From Deltaproteobacteria bacterium (GTDB lineage: Bacteria; Desulfobacterota; SM23-61): DNA of 5,908 nucleotides. The stretch covers positions 1-5,908 of the forward strand of contig JAPLIW010000213.1 in NCBI GenBank assembly GCA_026388915.1. Direction: 5' to 3'. Under the pieces are notes generated by a model that was given only the letters and a program-made list of their open reading frames with translations, ran no database searches and had not been told where the DNA came from. The translations under genes were made by a program, and so were the position numbers. Positions 1-4,623 of this stretch are shown piece after piece (positions within the stretch are counted from its first letter, which is position 1; each line of letters begins with the position of its first letter).

Positions 1-47
1 GACGGACGGATGTGGTAATGCAAGATGGGGAGAAAAACCGTTTACAA

Positions 48-452
48 TCACAAGATAAGAAATTTTCCATATTGGACAAAATGGTCATCAAAGGCAAAGA
101 CGGTATTGATATCGAGGCGCTCCATTAAAGCAAAGGACGTGCAATCTGTAAAACTGAAACCCTTATCAGCGTATTGCCGGAAAACGCTCCAAGCTCTCTC
201 CTCATCTTCTTCGGTTATTCGAAGCAAAGCCGAAACTTCCTGATCCCACAACTTTTGGCCGAATGAAATGGCAATGGTAGGCCCTAACTTTGTTTTGAGC
301 AATGTTAATATTTCATCAAGAATATAGTTACTCGTCACGAGAGGACGGTCGAGAATTTGGATCTTGCTGACAGCCGCCGCATGATCTTTGTCGTTTTTGT
401 CGATAATTGCGTACCAGGCACTCGTATCAACGAAGATCCGGTTCCGGGGCAT
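48..452 (-). CDS. vapC: PIN-domain toxin ribonuclease (VapC family)
   Basis: This 134-residue protein is a PIN-domain protein, the toxin half of a type II toxin-antitoxin pair. Such toxins are Mg2+-dependent RNases acting in the cytoplasm on tRNA, rRNA or mRNA; the target here is unknown. The acidic residues of the PIN active site are visible: Asp9 in the first strand (IFVDTSAW), Glu47 (LDEILTLL), Asp103 (FTDCTSFA) and Asp122 (FAFDDHF). Length is normal for the family. The ATG at 452 lies four bases after the stop codon of the antitoxin gene, so the two are almost certainly co-transcribed and translationally coupled. No clear terminator follows within the 47 bases left in the window. The PIN assignment is firm; the cellular target and toxicity are inferred from the family. 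Confidence 0.9.
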   Translation of the reverse strand: MPRNRIFVDTSAWYAIIDKNDKDHAAAVSKIQILDRPLVTSNYILDEILTLLKTKLGPTIAISFGQKLWDQEVSALLRITEEDEERAWSVFRQYADKGFSFTDCTSFALMERLDINTVFAFDDHFVQYGKFLIL

Positions 453-456
453 CGAG

Positions 457-681
457 TTAATCCTTTAGATAGAGATATCGGTCATGGTTTCTAGCGACAT
501 CAGTAGAAATACCTTTCTGAAGCCCCGCGAATTCCAAGAGGATCTTTTTCTGGGCTTCGACCGAGGATTCATCATCTTCAGAGAGAATCTCTATTCTGAC
601 GCGCTGATGGTTCCTGAGATGTGGTTCGCTTAAGGGCCTGAATAAGCCATTTTCAAAGATAGCTTCAATGACTTTAGACAT
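457..681 (-). CDS. AF2212-like (DUF104) antitoxin
   Basis: This 74-residue protein starts MSKVIEAIFENGLFRPL, the characteristic opening of the AF2212-like/DUF104 antitoxin family, a small beta-rich domain that pairs with PIN toxins. The middle (QRVRIEIL) completes the domain. The charged C-terminal part (about residues 33-74) probably wraps the toxin. The open frame runs further upstream to 804, but the ATG at 681 is preferred because a perfect AGGAGGT site lies five bases before it and the extra upstream residues look non-coding. It is the first gene of an operon with the PIN toxin four bases downstream. AF2212-like antitoxins lack an obvious DNA-binding domain, so autoregulation is uncertain. 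Confidence 0.88.
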   Translation of the reverse strand: MSKVIEAIFENGLFRPLSEPHLRNHQRVRIEILSEDDESSVEAQKKILLEFAGLQKGISTDVARNHDRYLYLKD

Positions 682-686
682 GTAGC

Positions 687-729
687 ACCTCCTAAACACC
701 ACATTACTGTCTGCGGCAAACGAAGTCAA
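687..729 (-). promoter_or_regulatory. Candidate promoter and ribosome binding site of the DUF104/vapC operon
   Basis: On the minus strand TTGACT (729-724) is followed after 17 bases by TAATGT (706-701). This is a good -35 with a weak -10. AGGAGGT (693-687) sits five bases before the antitoxin ATG and decides that start. The ribosome binding site is strong evidence; the promoter is only plausible. Confidence 0.45.
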
Positions 730-738
730 GCGGGAATT

Positions 739-794
739 GGGGTCAGCTGCGGAGGGGTCGCCTGGGGTCAGGCAATTGTATTCAAGTATTTGGG
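739..794 (+). repeat. GGGGTCAG-type repeat remnant
   Basis: GGGGTCAG occurs twice (739-746 and 764-771), and the second copy runs into an AT-rich tail ending TATTTGGGG. Sequences opening with GGGGTCAGG are, from general knowledge, common intergenic termini associated with RAYT (Y1 transposase) genes in proteobacteria. No transposase of a matching kind is next to this copy, so it is probably a remnant. The assignment rests on motif resemblance only. Confidence 0.35.
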
Positions 795-810
795 GAAATG
801 ACAAGCAGAT

Positions 811-923
811 AGGATTCAGGATAAATACAGGAACGAGGATCGAGGAACGAGGATTGAGTAACTAGGAATCAGGAGACAGGATTCAGGAATCAGGAATCGG
901 AAATCGGGAGTCAGGAAGCAGGA
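811..923 (+). repeat. Degenerate CAGGA(A/G)TCAGGA intergenic repeat
   Basis: This gap holds many loosely repeated words of the type AGGATTCAGG, GGAATCAGGA and ACGAGGATCGAGGA. The same vocabulary returns at 2640-2690, 4697-4740 and 5766-5790. It is purine-rich on the plus strand and has no coding frame. Its origin is unknown; it looks like a genome-wide intergenic repeat family bordering mobile genes. Confidence 0.6.
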
Positions 924-957
924 GGCGTGAGTTTAGGTACGGCGTGAGTTTAGGTAC
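924..957 (+). repeat. Exact 17-bp tandem duplication at the RAYT left end
   Basis: The 17-mer GGCGTGAGTTTAGGTAC occurs twice without a gap (924-940 and 941-957). The second copy runs into the inner left-end sequence of the RAYT element (953 onward). The duplication could mark a past insertion, excision or replication slip at the element boundary. Confidence 0.85.
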
Positions 958-967
958 CGGACACCTT
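953..967 (+). repeat. Left terminal inverted repeat of the RAYT element
   Basis: GGTACCGGACACCTT; its first 11 bases are the exact reverse complement of 1791-1801. All 15 bases recur exactly at 3574-3588, in the solo copy. Confidence 0.8.
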
Positions 968-1042
968 CAGAGGCATAAGTCTCCGTAATTATTTAGGTCA
1001 GTTTTGTATTCTTAAGCAGTTGGTAGGAATGGGGGCGAAGCG

Positions 1043-1786
1043 ATGAGCTTATATGGTGAGAGAAAGGATGCGGTTCGACCTATCCACCAGATCGCCATGC
1101 CCCGTTTGCCGCGGCTCTATGCCCCCGGGGGAACAATGCACGTGGTGGCCCGGTGCAACAATCGAGAGTTTTACTTTGCTGCACCGGAAGATTTTGAGAT
1201 TTTATTGGATCATCTTGGGGAGATGGGTAGTGCCTACGAGGTCAGGCTGTTTGCCTATACGCTGATGTCCAGCCATATTCACCTGCTCCTCCAATCTCCT
1301 GATGCGGATGCACTTGGCCGTCCCATGAGGTGGTTCATGACGGAGACAGCAAAAACCTTTCACCGGCTCCGAAACCGCTGCGGCCATTTTTGGGAAAGGC
1401 GATATCGGGCGTGCCTGGTGGAAGATGACTTATATGCCCTTGCGGCGCTCAGGTATGTGGATCGGAATCCGGTGCGAGCCGGAATCGTGGAGGATCCTGC
1501 GACCTATGCCTGGTCGAGTTGCGCGAGCTATGCCATGGGGGCTCCAAATCGTCTCATCCGGTTCCATCCAAGCTTCCTGGGATTAAGCCCTTACGCCAAA
1601 GTACGGCAGAGACATTATCGTGCCATTCTTGGCCCCAGCCGCGATCCGCATCTCGATGGTCGGGATTCTCGGTGGACGAGCCAGCGTGCTGTCGGCAGCC
1701 CCGAGTTTCTAAAACGCCATCATCCTTCGGGCAGGAGACAAGGAATCATTCCCCTGCCTGAACAAATTCGAATAGTTAGAAAATAA
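1043..1786 (+). CDS. rayT: REP-associated tyrosine transposase (Y1_Tnp, HUH superfamily)
   Basis: This is a Y1-type single-strand DNA transposase of the RAYT family (IS200/IS605-related HUH endonucleases). Such enzymes bind a REP-like hairpin and cut one strand through a tyrosine. The opening MPRLPRLYAPGG and the metal-binding HUH pair His78/His80 (SSHIHLLLQ) are visible, as are the family motif HFWERRYRACLVEDD (115-129) and RYVDRNPVRAGIV (137-149). Tyr138 is the likely nucleophile by position. The usual PNHVH context is SSHIH here. The frame opens at the ATG at 1043, which gives 247 residues. Family resemblance begins at Met19 (ATG 1097), so 229 residues is an alternative, and neither start has a clear Shine-Dalgarno site. 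The 1043 ATG context is conserved in the truncated copy near 3667, which mildly favours it or reflects end conservation. The frame is unbroken. Confidence 0.9.
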   Translation: MSLYGERKDAVRPIHQIAMPRLPRLYAPGGTMHVVARCNNREFYFAAPEDFEILLDHLGEMGSAYEVRLFAYTLMSSHIHLLLQSPDADALGRPMRWFMTETAKTFHRLRNRCGHFWERRYRACLVEDDLYALAALRYVDRNPVRAGIVEDPATYAWSSCASYAMGAPNRLIRFHPSFLGLSPYAKVRQRHYRAILGPSRDPHLDGRDSRWTSQRAVGSPEFLKRHHPSGRRQGIIPLPEQIRIVRK

Positions 1787-1790
1787 AAGA

Positions 1791-1804
1791 TGTCCGGTAC
1801 CGCC
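1791..1804 (-). repeat. Right terminal inverted repeat of the RAYT element
   Basis: TGTCCGGTACCGCC. Read on the minus strand it is GGCGGTACCGGACA, matching the left end over 11 bases. The solo copy at 3572 also has GC before GGTACC, so the right end keeps what is probably the ancestral flank. Confidence 0.75.
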
Positions 1805-1890
1805 TCCCGAAGCTATTACCTTATAGGGAAGCATTGCCGATATATATCTGCTATGAAAACATTGACCGCCGTAATCTTGGCCATAGGGGA

Positions 1891-1930
1891 TGGGGGACGT
1901 TCATAAGATTATAAGATTCACTTATGAATG
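1891..1930 (+). repeat. GGGGGACGT hairpin, REP-like remnant
   Basis: A GGGGGACG tract leads into TTCATAAG (1900-1907), which pairs exactly with CTTATGAA (1921-1928) across a 13-base loop. A G-U and a C-G pair (1898-1899 with 1929-1930) extend the stem to ten pairs. There is no T tract after it, so it is not an intrinsic terminator. A GGGGGACGT head followed by a palindrome resembles the end of another RAYT family. The remainder of 1805-2030 carries only this and the hicBA promoter. Confidence 0.5.
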
Positions 1931-1967
1931 CAGGCAATGGACAAGAGGAACACGGAGTGTGAACCGG

Positions 1968-2023
1968 TTTAAAAGTATCCGTTTTGTGGTATCATGAGCA
2001 AAGGAGAATATGTCTTGGGGAGG
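1968..2023 (+). promoter_or_regulatory. Candidate promoter and ribosome binding site of hicBA
   Basis: TTTAAA (1968-1973), a 16-base gap and TATCAT (1990-1995, five of six matches to the -10 consensus) form a reasonable sigma70 promoter. GGGGAGG (2017-2023) lies seven bases before the hicB ATG and supports that start. Confidence 0.5.
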
Positions 2024-2030
2024 ATAGAAA

Positions 2031-2228
2031 ATGGAAACGAAATTAAAGATGGTTTATTGGAAAGGGAAAAGATTCTGGGTGGGTAGGCTTCTTGAGCATC
2101 CTGAAATAATGACCCAGGGTGAAACCCTCGAAGAGCTTGAGGAGAACATGAAAGAAGCCTACCTGCGGATGGCCATGGATGATGTCCCGGAGGAGCATAA
2201 AATAAAGGAACTGACGCTGACGGTATGA
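2031..2228 (+). CDS. hicB: HicB-family antitoxin (short form)
   Basis: This 65-residue protein has the HicB partial RNase H-like fold. The pattern runs from the strands around residues 5-20 (LKMVYWKGKRFWVGRLLEH) into the diagnostic EIMTQGETLEELEENMKEAY (25-44). It is expected to bind and mask HicA. The short form ends soon after this domain (about residue 65) and has no C-terminal helix-turn-helix or ribbon-helix-helix. Direct repression of its own promoter is therefore doubtful. The ATG at 2031 has a GGGGAGG site seven bases upstream. Its stop codon overlaps the hicA start (ATGA), giving antitoxin-first order and tight translational coupling. Confidence 0.92.
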   Translation: METKLKMVYWKGKRFWVGRLLEHPEIMTQGETLEELEENMKEAYLRMAMDDVPEEHKIKELTLTV

Positions 2229-2398
2229 AAAGAAAAGACCTGATAAGGAAAATCACCTCCGCCGGATGCGTGCTCGTCAGACATGGGCGCCGTCACGATC
2301 TTTATAGAAATCCCAAAACTGGTAAAAAGCAACCTGTACCAAGGCATGATGAGATAGATGAAAATCTTGCAAGGCATATAATAAAAGAATTGGCGTAA
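2225..2398 (+). CDS. hicA: HicA-family mRNA interferase toxin
   Basis: This 57-residue protein begins MKRKDLIRKITSAGCVLVRH and is a HicA toxin, a small double-stranded-RNA-binding-fold ribonuclease that cleaves mRNA. The glycine of SAGC and the block RHGRRHDLY (19-27) are visible, with His24 as the expected catalytic histidine (the GSHH position of the family). NPKTGKKQPVPRHDEI (29-44) is typical of this subgroup, as is the C-terminal helix ARHIIKEL. At 57 residues it is near the family's usual length and is easily missed by length cut-offs. Its ATG overlaps the hicB stop codon, and its own Shine-Dalgarno (AAGGA at 2205-2209) is distant, so translation is probably coupled to hicB. Confidence 0.92.
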   Translation: MKRKDLIRKITSAGCVLVRHGRRHDLYRNPKTGKKQPVPRHDEIDENLARHIIKELA

Positions 2399-2420
2399 TT
2401 GTCGCGAATTCCGGGAATTT

Positions 2421-2442
2421 CGGGGACACATTACTTATTTTC
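2421..2442 (+). repeat. CGGGGACACA-type RAYT-end-like remnant
   Basis: The sequence opens CGGGGACACATTACTTATTT. GGGGACACA followed by an AT-rich tail is a pattern I associate with RAYT-linked intergenic termini in proteobacteria. No transposase adjoins it. Support is by resemblance only. Confidence 0.35.
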
Positions 2443-2443
2443 C

Positions 2444-2693
2444 ACGTTGCCGGTTCCCCGTTGCCAGGTCTCAGAATGCGGAATTCGGAATTCGGATTGC
2501 GGAATGACAAAAGAACAAAGACCATTGCCGGGTGCCGGCCGACGAAGCAGAGAGCGGGGGCAAGGAGCGGTGAATGACGAAAGGAAAAATCGTTATTGGT
2601 TGGTGGTTACTCGTTGCTCGTTGAGAAGCACAAGAGTGAGGATCGAGGAAAAAGGACTCAGGATTCAGGAGTCAGGAAACAAGAAGCAGTTAT
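2444..2693 (+). repeat. Mosaic intergenic repeat block between hicBA and vapBC
   Basis: This gene-free gap is built from modules found in the other gaps. A: GTTGCCGGTTCCCCGTTGCC (2446-2465). E: CGGATTGCGGAATGACAAAA (2494-2513) with GAACAAAG after it, matched at 4921-4947. B: GAAGCAGAGAGCGGGGGCAA (2544-2563). C: TACTCGTTGCTCGTTGAGAA (2609-2628). D: GGACTCAGGATTCAGGAGTC (2654-2673). No coding signal is convincing here. The remaining bases to 2770 show nothing clear. Confidence 0.65.
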
Positions 2694-2770
2694 GAGTATT
2701 GAGTAAAAACGGGTCGGGGGAACAAGGACTACACCTTTATGGCCGCTGCCTTGGACAAATTGGGAAATGC

Positions 2771-2829
2771 TTGACCGGGCAGAAAGTAAGGAATAGGATA
2801 TAGGTAAGGGAAAAATATGGGTAAGGAGG
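2771..2829 (+). promoter_or_regulatory. Promoter and ribosome binding site of the AbrB-type vapBC operon
   Basis: TTGACC (2771-2776), exactly 17 bases, then TAGGAT (2794-2799) give a good sigma70 promoter. Just downstream, TAGGTAAGGG and TGGGTAAGGAGG form a near-direct repeat (about 2801-2829), a possible AbrB-type operator. AAGGAGG (2823-2829) lies seven bases before the ATG at 2837. Confidence 0.6.
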
Positions 2830-2836
2830 GGTAGTG

Positions 2837-3097
2837 ATGGTGCTAGCCGCAAAAATAACATCGAAGGGCCAGATCACACTTCCCAAAGAAGTGAGACGCC
2901 TGCTGAGGGTAGAAAGCGGGTCGGTAATCCTATTTGAAAGGGAAGAAGAGAAAATAGTCATCCGGCCGACTAAAACTCTTTTGGATTATCGGGGTTATTT
3001 AAAAGGCAGAAAGAAACCGGCAGATTTTGAGCTGATGAGGGAAAGGGCAAAGAAATATCTCGCGGAGAAGGCGGCTCGTGGGAAAAGAGGAAGATAG
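2837..3097 (+). CDS. vapB: AbrB/SpoVT-type antitoxin (VapB family)
   Basis: This 86-residue protein carries the swapped-hairpin AbrB domain at its N-terminus: AAKITSKGQITLPKEVRRLL (4-23) followed by GSVILFEREEEKIVIRP. The domain dimerises and binds the operator. The C-terminal half (DYRGYLKGRKKPADFELMRERAKKY) resembles the toxin-binding tail of VapB proteins. The ATG at 2837 is chosen over the GTG one codon earlier because AAGGAGG then sits seven bases upstream. The last 20 bases overlap the PIN toxin gene in another frame. Autorepression through the promoter at 2771-2799 is expected from the family. Confidence 0.92.
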   Translation: MVLAAKITSKGQITLPKEVRRLLRVESGSVILFEREEEKIVIRPTKTLLDYRGYLKGRKKPADFELMRERAKKYLAEKAARGKRGR

Positions 3098-3503
3098 GGC
3101 GGTTATCGATACGAACCTGCTGGTTAGGTTTTTAACCGAAGACGACCCGGAAAAGGCAAGATCCGTTGAAGTCCTTCTTGGCAAAGCCGGCAAGGGAGAG
3201 ATAAAAATCTTCATCCCTTCAGTAGTTATTGCCGAGCTTGTCCGGGTTCTAAAAAGTTTCTACGAAATGGAGGCGGGCGAGATCTCAGAGCTTGTTGGAG
3301 CTGTTCTGAATACTCCGGGACTGGATACTCAGGATAAATCGATCCTGCGGGAAGCCCTTAAGGTATACGAAAGAAAAGGAATAGATTTTGTTGACGCGTG
3401 GATACTGGAATTCGCGCGAGAGAGAAATATCAAAACGATTTACACCTTTGACAAAAAGCATTTTAAAGGAACAGATTTACGAATTACTTCTCCCCTGACT
3501 TAA
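3078..3503 (+). CDS. vapC: PIN-domain toxin ribonuclease (VapC family)
   Basis: This 141-residue PIN protein is the toxin partner of the AbrB-type antitoxin. Active-site acids are Asp11 (AVIDTNLLVRFL), Glu53 (VIAELV), Asp106 (IDFVDAWIL) and Asp125 (TFDKKHF), all present. The start is GTG at 3078, inside the end of the antitoxin gene, with GGAGAAGG six bases upstream. No later start keeps the first catalytic aspartate. It belongs to a different PIN subgroup from the toxins at 48-452 and 3872-4279, because the spacing and the motif wording differ. RNase activity is inferred from the family; the substrate is unknown. No terminator hairpin with a T tract follows. Confidence 0.92.
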   Translation: MGKEEDRAVIDTNLLVRFLTEDDPEKARSVEVLLGKAGKGEIKIFIPSVVIAELVRVLKSFYEMEAGEISELVGAVLNTPGLDTQDKSILREALKVYERKGIDFVDAWILEFARERNIKTIYTFDKKHFKGTDLRITSPLT

Positions 3504-3517
3504 AGGTTCCGGGAACA

Positions 3518-3541
3518 GGGGGACGTAGTTCCGTTGATTCC
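3518..3541 (+). repeat. GGGGGACGTAG repeat remnant
   Basis: GGGGGACGTAG begins 15 bases after the vapC stop and shares GGGGGACGT with the hairpin sequence at 1892-1900. It is probably another RAYT-end-like remnant, here without the palindrome. Confidence 0.3.
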
Positions 3542-3571
3542 GATATTATGGGGGAATCTGCGGTGCCGTCT

Positions 3572-3672
3572 GCGGTACCGGACACCTTGAAAGGCAAAAG
3601 TCCTTGTATTTATTGAGATCGATTCGGGTTTCTTAAATAGATGTGGGGGCAAGGTAGAGGGAAGCAATGAGC
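3572..3672 (+). mobile_element. Solo left end of the RAYT element (transposase-less copy)
   Basis: About 100 bases align with the left end of the RAYT element (953-1046). They share GGTACCGGACACCTT exactly, and then AGGCAAAAGTC against AGGCATAAGTC, TTATTGAGATC against TTATTTAGGTC, TTTCTTAAATAG against ATTCTTAAGCAG, a GGGGGC tract, and GAAGCAATGAGCT against GAAGCGATGAGCT. Similarity stops right after the position of the transposase start codon (ATG 3667-3669), where an unrelated mosaic repeat begins. No transposase sequence or right end follows. It is a truncated or MITE-like derivative. Confidence 0.75.
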
Positions 3673-3680
3673 TGGGAGGA

Positions 3681-3809
3681 CCGTTGCCGGTTCCCGGTTG
3701 CCAGGTGCAGGTGGACCAAGCGGAGAGCATAGGGCAAGGAGCGTGGAGCACGGGAGAACGGAAAAAAGGTTATTTCGTTATTTATTGCTCGTTACTCGTT
3801 GAGAAGCTG
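3681..3809 (+). repeat. Mosaic intergenic repeat block between two vapC operons
   Basis: The same modules as in the block at 2444-2693 recur: A (CCGTTGCCGGTTCCCGGTTG at 3681), B (AAGCGGAGAGCATAGGGCAA at 3718) and C (TTATTGCTCGTTACTCGTTG at 3782). Module order A-B-C is kept. From 3810 to the vapC end at 3872 the DNA is low-complexity (T/C-rich) with no clear signal. Confidence 0.65.
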
Positions 3810-3871
3810 AATCCTGGTTTCTGCCTTTTTTGTCTTGTCTGTGGTCTTTGCTTGCTCTATGTGAGGCAGAA

Positions 3872-4279
3872 TCAAGTTTCCCGGGAAGGTAGAATTTCGC
3901 TGGGAGATAGAAGGCGGATATCTTTGATCTCGGAAAAGTGGGCAATGTTCTTCGTGTAGAGAGGAAGATCATTAGCGATGCAGATAGCGGCAATGAGAAT
4001 ATCGTGAGTGCCAATCAATTTTCCTCTTGATTTTAGCTGGGTATATATCCTTCCTCCCATGGCCGCTTCAATGACATTCAAGGGTAAGACGGTTATTTCT
4101 TGGACCAGAGTTTCGATTTGGCGCAGCCGTTTTGCCCCTTCGATCCCCGCATACAGTTCAAAAACGGATATGGCCGTCATTGCAGCTTTATCCGAGGAAA
4201 TCAGCTCGGCGAATACATCGGCCGCCGGGGAGATGCCTCGGAAAAAGTCGATGATGACATCCGTATCGACGACGATCAA
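3872..4279 (-). CDS. vapC: PIN-domain toxin ribonuclease (VapC family)
   Basis: This protein of about 135 residues opens (M/L)IVVDTDVIIDFFRG, the classic VapC start. Counting from this TTG, the key acids are Asp5, Glu41 (SVFELYAGI) and Asp93 (GTHDILIAA). TKNIAHF (109-115) has Asn where some relatives have a fourth Asp; TxN is common in this subgroup. The TTG at 4279 is preferred: GGAAG lies five bases upstream, and the start would overlap the expected antitoxin stop as TTGA. A TTG at 4291 adds four residues but has no ribosome binding site, and a stop codon lies a little upstream in frame. It is the second gene of an operon with the ribbon-helix-helix antitoxin. RNase function is inferred. 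Confidence 0.9.
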   Translation of the reverse strand: MIVVDTDVIIDFFRGISPAADVFAELISSDKAAMTAISVFELYAGIEGAKRLRQIETLVQEITVLPLNVIEAAMGGRIYTQLKSRGKLIGTHDILIAAICIANDLPLYTKNIAHFSEIKDIRLLSPSEILPSRET

Positions 4280-4520
4280 AGGATCTTCCAATTTTTTCTG
4301 ATCTTTCTAAGGTTTCTTTGGAGCTTTCGGGCATCTTCGCTATTCCATGTTCCCGCATCTGTAACAAAGGTTTAACGTTGCGCTCTTTGGCTGTCTTCTC
4401 TTGGATATATAAATCGACGGCTTCCTGAATCAACTTTGAGTACCCCCGGATCCCTCTCCGGGCCGCGAGGGAATGCAGAGAGCTTCGGTGGTCGTTGGAC
4501 AATTCGATCGTTGTTCTCAT
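4188..4520 (-). CDS. Ribbon-helix-helix antitoxin, probably frameshifted near its end
   Basis: The N-terminus MRTTIELSNDHRSSLHSLAA and the following GIRGYSKLIQEAVDLYIQ form a ribbon-helix-helix (CopG-like) DNA-binding domain, about residues 1-42. The toxin-binding tail follows. As read, the frame runs 110 residues and overlaps vapC by about 90 bases. The last 34 residues or so are Arg/His/Cys-rich out-of-frame vapC sequence. One extra base in the A6 run (minus strand 4297-4292) would give an 81-residue protein ending SEKNWKIL, with its TGA (4278-4276) overlapping the vapC TTG, the usual layout. A real frameshift or a sequencing error is likely. The ATG at 4520 is preferred because GGGGGAGG lies eight bases upstream. 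Confidence 0.82.
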   Translation of the reverse strand: MRTTIELSNDHRSSLHSLAARRGIRGYSKLIQEAVDLYIQEKTAKERNVKPLLQMREHGIAKMPESSKETLERSEKIGRSFDRRRYGCHHRLFPRHLPGGRCIRRADFLG

Positions 4521-4544
4521 GATCTTTTCCTCCCCCAAGTATCT

Positions 4545-4579
4545 AATGCATTATAATACTTGAATGCATTTTGTGTCAA
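4545..4579 (-). promoter_or_regulatory. Consensus sigma70 promoter with paired palindromic operator
   Basis: On the minus strand, perfect TTGACA (4579-4574), 18 bases and perfect TATAAT (4555-4550) precede the antitoxin by about 30 bases. The palindrome AATGCATT occurs twice, at 4563-4570 in the spacer and 4545-4552 over the -10, with centres 18 bp apart. Paired short palindromes over the promoter are what a ribbon-helix-helix antitoxin would bind for autorepression. Such a strong promoter would need tight repression. Confidence 0.75.
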
Positions 4580-4592
4580 TTGAGAAAAATCA

Positions 4593-4616
4593 GGAGTCAG
4601 CCCTTGACATTTGACA
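4593..4616 (+). repeat. GGAGTCAG-CCTTGACA repeat remnant
   Basis: GGAGTCAGCCCTTGACATTT resembles the GGGGTCAGG-CTTGACATT termini that accompany some RAYT genes, and shares its head with the copies at 739 and 764. TTGACA here could be mistaken for a -35 box, but no gene follows on that strand. Confidence 0.35.
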
Positions 4617-4623
4617 AAAGAAC

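Larger units (their letters stand above)
953..1804 (+). mobile_element. RAYT (REP-associated tyrosine transposase) element with inverted ends
   Basis: The element is bounded by an 11-bp perfect inverted repeat: GGTACCGGACA at 953-963 on the left and TGTCCGGTACC at 1791-1801 on the right, just five bases after the transposase stop. Between them lies one HUH/Y1 transposase gene. A transposase-free copy of the left end exists at 3572-3672, which shows that the end is a repeated unit. RAYT genes flanked by inverted REP-like sequences are an established arrangement in bacteria. They are usually domesticated and seldom move as a whole, so current mobility is uncertain. The outer limits are set only by the inverted repeat. 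Confidence 0.75.

Noticed and set aside
682..804. N-terminal extension of the AF2212-like antitoxin to 804
   Set aside because: The extension overlaps repeat-like GGGGTCAG DNA and the promoter, while the ATG at 681 has a perfect ribosome binding site and matches the family start.
3506..3516. GTTCCGGGAAC palindrome after vapC as terminator or operator
   Set aside because: The arms are five bases with a one-base centre, so it cannot form a useful hairpin, and there is no T tract. It is too short to support a regulatory call.
4292..4297. Programmed ribosomal frameshift site in the antitoxin
   Set aside because: The A6 run is in frame as GAA-AAA-ATT, which allows poor re-pairing of the second codon after a -1 slip. 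Mutation or sequencing error is simpler, so it is reported as a frameshift only.
4601..4616. TTGACA at 4611 as a plus-strand -35 promoter box
   Set aside because: No -10 at suitable spacing and no credible plus-strand gene follow; the word is part of a repeat-like terminus.
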